A DNA stretch of 29,359 nt from Alectoria sarmentosa (lineage: Eukaryota > Ascomycota > Lecanoromycetes > Lecanorales > Parmeliaceae). Location of the stretch: assembly GCA_009733775.1 (NCBI GenBank), contig WOGZ01000376.1, positions 1 to 29,359 of the forward strand, in the 5' to 3' direction. The position numbers and the translations under genes were made by a program. Below the pieces are notes generated by a model. It worked only from the letters and a program-made list of their open reading frames with translations, ran no database searches and was not told where the DNA came from. Below are positions 22,291 through 29,359 of this stretch, in pieces. Each line of letters begins with the position of its first letter. The stretch's first letter is position 1.

Positions 22291-25059
22291 ACATTCTTTT
22301 CTTTTAAATATACTTTTTTACAACGTGGTTTAATAAATGAAATATAGCAATACTTTTAATTAAAAGTTTCGAAATTCGAAACTTTCTTTAATTTTTAAAT
22401 AATTTTTATTAAATTATTATAAATATTGTTATTTAAAATATTATTAAAAATGATTATAAAATAACGTTAATATAATTAAATAAAATTTTCAATTTATTAA
22501 TAATTAAATAAAATCTTTAATTTATAAATAATTAAAAATTAATTATATTTAATTAATAATGAAAAGTATTTAAGTTTAATTAATTTTAATAATAATAAGT
22601 TAATTTTTTATTAAATATAATAAACTTACTTTATAATTTTTAAAAAAATTACGTAATTTTAAAACGATATTTAAGTTAAAAATTTAATTTTAAATAATTT
22701 TCTTTTTAAACTTAATTATATTTTATTTTAAAAGACTTAATATATATATTTCGTTTTTATTAATTAATTAAAATAAACTCATTTTCGATTAATCGATTTC
22801 GAAAAAAAATATTTTTTATTTATTGAAATTTTTATAAGGGCGAAAGTACTCAGAGCGATTTGATAAGACTCGCTTAAGTCGTTTATTAAACTACGTGTTA
22901 CGCAATTAAGATGCGTTTTTAATATGTTTAACAAAAATCTTAAATATTTATAATTTCCTTTTCTTTTTTTTTTTTTTTAATTATTAATTTATTTAACAAT
23001 TTATCGATTGAAATTCGTTATTATATTTATAAATCTCGTAATTATTTAATTGTTATATAATTTCATTAAAAAAAAATTTATTATTTTATAATTTTAATAA
23101 TTTTGTTTATATAAAGTTATTCAATTAATTATAACAAATAATTCGCGAATCGATTTTATTGATTTGCGAAATAAAAACGTTTTATTATAAATTATCAACG
23201 ACGTTTTTAATTAAATAAGTGATTTTCGTTAAAACACGTTTGCTTCGCAATTAAATAATTATGATATTAATTTTAACATCGATGCGAATTTTAATAACAT
23301 TGTTAATTGAAATAATAATTATTAGAATATCGCATTTGATAATTTTTCATTTATTAATAAAGATTCTCGTTTTATAAATTTAATTTAAATTTAACGTTTT
23401 CGATTTTTAAAATTTAATATTAAAAAGTATTTGATTATCGAAAAATTTAAATTAATCGAAATGTAAAATGTATAAAAATATTGTCGCGAATATAATAATA
23501 ATTATTATCGTGAATTAAGTCGTAAAAAAATAAATGTTATTAAAGTGTTTAATACGTAGCATCTTAATAATTATAATTCGATGATTATATTTTTTCGAAA
23601 TTGCGAGAATTACATCGTTTCGATATTTTATATTAATTTTCGAATAAATAAAAAAAAGATTCATTGATCTTTTGCTTTTTTAATCGATGTTAAAAAACAA
23701 ATTTGAAAAAATACACGAGATGTTATATTGCGTAATATCGACGAATTTATTTAAAACGAATATAAAAAATAATGTTTAAATCAAATTCGCAATTTAATTA
23801 TTAAATTTTATAATATCGATCGTTAATTAATTAAGATTATCATAAAAAACGATTAATTGATCGTAAACTTTAACGATTATTTTATCATATTATGATCGTA
23901 ATGAGATCGTTATATAATCGATGCGAAACGCATAAAAATTTTATAAAATAAAATGATAAAAAAAATCTTTTTAAAAGTAATAAAAAACGTAATTCAATTT
24001 ATTATTTATGTTACGTTGTTATAACAATATTAAAATATCGAATAAAAGTTACGAAAGACAAAAAAATTATTTGTTTTAAATAAAATTCGTTTTGGCGATA
24101 AAATAAATTATTAAAAAAGTAGAAATTAGCATGCGAAGTCTTAAAAATAATATATTAAAAATTAAAAAAATTAAAAAAAGAGTTCGTTCTTTTCGATATC
24201 GTAAAATCGAAAATTTATGCGAAATAAATTCGAAAGTGACGATTTTAAAATCAAATAAAGATCTTTTTTTGTTAAAATTAAGTGTTGAGATTGTTAATAA
24301 AAAAAATATTTTAAGAGTTTATTTAATTGTTTAAATTATGTTATAAGTAACGAAACACGCAATCGAATCTTTGATAAAAAAAATAATAAAGTTTAATGTT
24401 TATCGTTATAACATTAAACACATTATTTATTAAACGACGATTTCGTTTTTTAATATTAAAAGATGAAATTATCACGTTAAGTGATAAACGTGAGATAATT
24501 ATTTTAATAAATATCGATAATAAGAAATTTTTTATATCGTAATCTTTTATTAAAAAGACGCAAATTTTTGAATTTAAATACGTGTTAATAATAATGCGTG
24601 TTATTAATAATCATCGCATATTTTTATATAAAACGTATAATTTAACATTTAATCTCGCAAATAATCGAGACAAAAAACAAAAACAAATTTTAAAAACGTA
24701 TATTATAAACATGCGAGAATATGATCTTATTCTTAATTTTTTTTAAATTTATGATATTAATTTTAACATTTATTAACGCGAATAATTTTAGATTTATCGC
24801 GATTTTTTTATAAATAATGAAAAATAAATAAATATTATAATAATAAATATAAATTTGTTTATATCGTTAATTAATGCAACAATTGCGTATAATATAAAAT
24901 AAATGTATATCGCATTTTTATATCAAATCTTATTTGAAAATAATGAGAATAATTATGATAAAATTATGCGATATGATGTTATATAAATAAATAATCTTAA
25001 TATATTTAAACAATTTGAAAATTTATTAAAAATCTTTTTAGAAAAATTATTTGATAATT
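22290..25059. other. RIP-type region, probably the 5' half of the gypsy 2 element
   Basis: About 2.8 kb of AT-rich sequence upstream of the gypsy 2 RT. By position the part from about 23,000 should contain its gag and protease, but I recognise neither zinc knuckle nor protease motif, and no 5' LTR. The 67-codon frame 24131-24334 (Lys/Ile/Leu-rich) may be a remnant of it. From about 23,100 C is scarce outside CpG while TG and GA remain common. A less mutated patch lies at about 22,838-22,920. Confidence 0.4.
22363..22385. repeat. Perfect inverted repeat, 11-bp arms
   Basis: AAAGTTTCGAA, one A, then TTCGAAACTTT. It lies about 75 nt outside the right edge of the gene island. Its role is unknown; it could be a transposon end or chance in AT-rich DNA. 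Confidence 0.5.
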
Positions 25060-27503
25060 TCAACACGCACGATTAAATCGAATATTTTATAAATTTATAA
25101 TTTGATAAATTATTCAAAAACGATTCGATTTATAATATATCGTATAATGAATTTATAACGATAAAAGATTATTTAAATAACGCGTTTAAAAAGAAGTGAA
25201 TTCGATTTTTAAATAATTAAATTAACTCGTCGATATTATTCGTTAAAAAAATAAATAATTCATTACGATTATATATCAATTATAAAAAATTTAATGAAAT
25301 AATTATTAAGAATAATTATTCGTTATCGTTATTTTCAAATTTTTTGAAAAGATTCGCATATGCGAAACATTTTATTAAGATTAATATTCGTAATGCGTAT
25401 TATAAAATATGAATTCGAAAAAATAATGAATGAAAAATCGTTTTTCGAATTTGTTATAATTAATTTAAATATTAAATAATGTCTTTTAATTTCGCAAATG
25501 TTTTTATAATTTTTTAAACATATGTGAATAAAGCATTTAAATCGTATATCGACGTTATTTACGTGATATATTTAAATAATGTGTTAATTTATTTTAAAAC
25601 GAAAAATTTGTATTAAAAATATGTGTGAATAATGTTGCGTGCGTTATTAAAATATTGATTTTATACGAAATTATCGAAATGCGTTTTTAATCGTAATGAA
25701 ATTATTTTTTTGAAATTCATTATAAATTAACGTAACATTTAAATGAAATTAACGCGCATTAAAATTATTATTAAATGATTAAAATTAAAATTTATTAAGA
25801 ATATATTGATTTTTTTTAAAATTCGTAAACTTTTATTATCGATTCGTGAAAGAATTTTCGCAAATAATTACGCTTTTAATTAATGTCACGCGCGAAACAA
25901 AAAAAAACGAAATTAAATTATTTTTCGTATTTATTAAAAAAACACGCGAGGCTTTTAAGATTTTTAAAAGAATATTTATTATAACATTTATTTTAAAATA
26001 TGATAATTAAAAAACATCGTTTATTATAAAAATCGATGTTTTTAAAATAAATATAAATAATGTGTTTAATTAACTAATTGAAAATGAATAATAATATTTT
26101 ATTACGTTTTTTAATTATAAATTTAAAAGAATTGAGTTTCGTTAAAATATATATAATAAAAAGTTATATGCGATTATGTTAAATTTTAAGAATTAAAAAC
26201 ATTATTTATAAAAAAAAAAATTTCATTTATGTGATTTTAGATTATAATAATTTGCGTTATTTTATAATAATAAAAAAATTTAATGTAAAATAAATTTGTT
26301 GAATTGAAAAATTAATTGCGTTTGATTTTACAATTAAATATTGTAAGAGTAAATTCAATTTTGCGAATGCGTCGTTAAGAAAATTTGATATTATTAAATC
26401 GAATAATAATGAGAATAATAATAATAATTTTTTCTTTATTTTGCGAAATAAGTTTTATAATTAAAAATATTAATTTAATTTATAAAAACGCAATAATGTA
26501 TTTATTATAATTAAATTTATAATATTAATAAAATAGTTAAATAATATTATCGTCGCAGATATTTAAATTATGAATTTAAATAAGAGAATATTTAATAAAC
26601 GAACACGCATTTTAAACGTTATAATATTATTTTGATTTTTGATTCATTAAATTTTAAAATTAAAGAGATTTTATTTGAAATTGCGAGAATTGATAATCGT
26701 ATAATTATTTAAATTATAACGTAAAAACGTTTTCGTTATAAATGAGAAATAACGTTAAAAATACGTTATTAAATAAAATGAATTTTCGAAATGAGAAGTC
26801 GATGAGAATAAATTATTACGTCATAATTTTATAATTTATATTTTTAACGATTTTATTATAAAAAAAGAAATTTTTCGTATAAATTATAATAATTTTAATG
26901 TTAAGCATTTTTTTCGCAAACGCATTGAAAAAGATATTAAATTTAAATATTATTAAATAAATATAATAAGCGACATAATAAATTATTTTCGCACTTATTT
27001 CGATTATCAAAAAATGCGAATTCATTATTATAAGTTTTATAATGAATTAATATCAATATTATTAAATAATATAAATTTATTTTATATTATAATATTAAAT
27101 TTTATTACAAATTTATTATTTGCGAGAAATTTATATATTGATAAAACTTGCGATTTTATTTTAATTTTGATAAATAAATTAATAAAACACGCAACGTATA
27201 TAACAATTATAAAAGATTTGAAAATTGATAAATTTGTTGATATCATATAACGGAAATTCGTATCGTTATAAAATATAATGCGAAATTTGATCTCAAATCG
27301 AAACTTATTATTTATAAACAAATTTTGAATAACGTTATATTAACATTTGAATGCGAAACGAAGATTTAACATTATATTTCATTTTTAAATAAATAATTAA
27401 CTTGAGAGATAAAATCAAATTTTTAAATATTATTTGTGAATTTATTATAATTATAAATAAAATAATTGATTTGAAATTTTATTAATGATTACGTTTATAT
27501 ATA
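23000..27503 (+). mobile_element. Ty3/gypsy retrotransposon remnant (gypsy 2), 3' end interrupted
   Basis: The element is defined by the RT-RNase H-integrase series on the plus strand. The left limit is a guess from the change in base-composition bias and from the usual gag length. The right limit is where repeat E copy 3 begins inside the integrase. No LTR was found on either side, as expected if the rest continues beyond the window after E. Confidence 0.6.
25060..27503 (+). pseudogene. Degraded Ty3/gypsy pol (gypsy 2): RT, RNase H, integrase; truncated
   Basis: RT begins about 25,062 (NTHD…IEYFINL). It continues as SSILFVKKINNSLRLYINYK, then INIRNAYYKI where Asp is expected in the KLDIRNAY-type motif A. 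The catalytic motif follows as YLNN at 25569-25580 (both aspartates now Asn), then YTKLSKCVFNRNEIIFLKFI. RNase H (about 25,960-26,390) keeps DYNNLRYF (from 26,240) and AFDFTIKY. Integrase (about 26,820-27,503) has a degraded HHCC part (VKHFFRKRIEKDIKFKYY) and the core frame 27014-27250 with LNFITNLL and ILINKLIK. Asn is at 27098-27100 and 27173-27175 where Asp is usual. The frame then reaches a NDYVYI-like piece of the …AEYVYNNS segment and stops at the start of repeat E. It differs from gypsy 1 in sequence, and no chromodomain is present because the end is cut off. Confidence 0.85.
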
Positions 27504-29359
27504 ATAACAAGTTAAGGTTTATGAATTAAATTCATAATATTTAAGGCAAATGAAGGCGGAACGGATTTAAATAACGTCGATCAAACGAACTCTGCTTGCT
27601 TTTTTATGCGTATATAATTTATTTCTATTGTTATATAAGAAACATTTATTTAATAATCTTATTTTTGATATATTTGATCGAGTGATTCGATTGTCTTTTT
27701 AATAAATCGTTTAAAATTATAATGAATAAATCGATTTTGTTGATGACTCGATTCAAAATTATATATAATTAATTATAAACGAAAATTTTCGATTATAAAT
27801 ATAAATCGACTTATTATAAAAATTAATCTTGCGATTTATTGATTATTATATTGAAAATTAAACGAATTAAATATTGAATACGTCGAAAAGAAATATATAA
27901 ATTGTTCGAATCGAACGAAATAAAAAATATGCGTGATATATAATAACGTTTATCGTTATATTCATTTTTAAAAATATGATAATCGAATATCTTAAATTTA
28001 ATATGTTTAACTTATAAGCGTGTTTCATTGCATAAATTTTATAATTGTTATAAATTTCTCAATAGCATTATCACATAATTCTTTTTCAATTTCAAATAAT
28101 GAGATAATAAAAAAATTGATTTAAAAACATTCATTAATTCGATAAATAAATAAAAATTATCTTTTTCGTTAACGATTTAATCATGATTAATATATATCGT
28201 TTTAATTTTAAAAAATTTATCAAAAACTTGATTATTGAATCGAGCGATATTTTTATTAAGAATATAAAGAATCGTCTTAAAGATGTAAAAGTCAGATGCT
28301 CGATATAAATTCAAATCGCGATAAATAACATTAATTAGGTTTATAATAATGTTATTTGATAATTAATCGATAAATTAATCGACAATTTCTTATTTTTTTG
28401 TGTTTATTAAAGTTTTATTATTTATATTCAAAAGATTATTTGCGAATGCTTTTATATTAATACGATTTTATTTAATTAAATTTAAATTGCGAAGTCTCAT
28501 ATTTTTTATGAGTCTGAGAATTTGAATATGATTTTATAAATATGAGATTTTTAAAATAAATATAACGATACGCTTTAATTTAACGCTTTTGATAATCGAT
28601 AAAATTTAATAAAAGTCGTCGCAAAAGTATATAATTATATTATTAAACGATTTGAGATTTTTGCGAATGTTTTGAAATATACGATTAATAATCTCGATAT
28701 TATAACGATTTTATATCGAAATTTCGTTTCAAAAGATCAACTCAATTGCACATAATAATTTAATTAAATTAAATTCATTTATAATATCGTAAAAGAATTA
28801 AATAATAATATTCAAAAAGATCTTGAAACGAAAGTGAACGATATAATCTTTTTGAAAAAAAATGAATATGATGTTTGAAAAAATTATAACAATTATCATC
28901 TTAAAGGTCTCGCGTATTTTTTATAAAACGATGTTTTAAAATATGATCTTATTAATATTTTTATAATCGTTCAAAAAAAAGAGATAATCATTAAAAAGAG
29001 ACATCGCGTTTCAAATAACGTTTATAATCATCATTTAATTATCATTAAAATTCGTTCACATTTCTTTTTAAATGTTCGTTTAATAAAAACGTTTTTCGCG
29101 TAAAAGACGATTACGCTCGTTATTATAATGTTATTTATAATTATGTTACATTTTTAATAAATCAAAGTCATTAATCAAATTAATATCTCTTATAAAATTG
29201 AAATTGTTTTTTTTCAAACGAATTTAAATCAAATGAAAACAAAAGTTTTCGATAATAATTTGTTTCGTTTATATATCGTTTAATAAAACGAAACCTTGAT
29301 AATGAATTTAAAAAATATATATATAATCGTTAAAGAGTTTAAATAAAAAAATGTGTTAA
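27503..29359 (+). repeat. Repeat E, copy 3 (runs off the window)
   Basis: Uninterrupted copy of the repeat that is split in copy 2. It starts CAAGTTAAGG directly after the truncated integrase frame of gypsy 2. The first 290 nt are also found inverted at 1-310. It is less mutated than copy 2: GGCAAATGAAGGCGGAACGG at about 27,545 still keeps non-CpG G and C. No protein similarity was recognised. A DNA transposon or a long terminal part of a retroelement are both possible. Confidence 0.75.

Noticed and set aside
26816..27321. Minus-strand frames of 69 and 79 codons
   Set aside because: They are antisense to the integrase of gypsy 2, which reads convincingly on the plus strand.

Overview
This window looks like a filamentous ascomycete genome with AT-rich isochores, of the kind seen in Dothideomycetes such as the Leptosphaeria/Pyrenophora type; the taxon is an inference. 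Two very AT-rich blocks (about 1-17,530 and 22,290-29,359) flank a 4.7-kb island of balanced composition (about 17,560-22,290). In the AT-rich blocks nearly every surviving C or G sits in a CpG, and repeat copies differ mainly by C/T and G/A transitions. That is the signature of repeat-induced point mutation (RIP), so these blocks are dead transposable elements and not an AT-rich parasite or organelle genome.

The island carries two intron-containing genes, both on the minus strand. One (19697-21957, seven exons including an 18-nt microexon, 640 aa) is a TMEM184/DUF300 (Ost-alpha family) seven-helix membrane protein with a long acidic cytosolic tail. The other (17726-19209, two exons, 477 aa) is a Whi5/Nrm1-type repressor of G1/S transcription with a GTB motif and many CDK-type SP/TP sites. 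Each chosen start codon has an in-frame stop shortly upstream. The region upstream of the Whi5-like gene holds two MCB-like ACGCGC sites, compatible with feedback from the MBF factor it would repress.

The left AT block is a nest of repeats. A complete Ty3/gypsy chromovirus-type element (4617-11689) has LTRs of 169 and 170 bp and a likely 5-bp target duplication. Its degraded zinc-finger-like motif, reverse transcriptase, RNase H, integrase and C-terminal chromodomain can be read in order on the plus strand. It sits inside an older unidentified repeat, called E here: the halves at 4333-4616 and 11690-13276 are contiguous in the copy at 27503-29359. Another E end, inverted, lies at 1-310. A second repeat, Y, occurs at about 310-1597 and 16040-17365. 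In between are a 17-bp tandem array and a three-unit degenerate repeat.

The right AT block holds a second, different Ty3/gypsy pol (about 25,060-27,503, plus strand), cut within its integrase by the E copy that runs off the window. Both pols have many stops, and the catalytic aspartates that could be located mostly read as asparagine. The mutation bias is strand-asymmetric: the gypsy 1 gag side has mainly lost G outside CpG, and the gypsy 2 region has mainly lost C. No tRNA, rRNA or CRISPR array was recognised.
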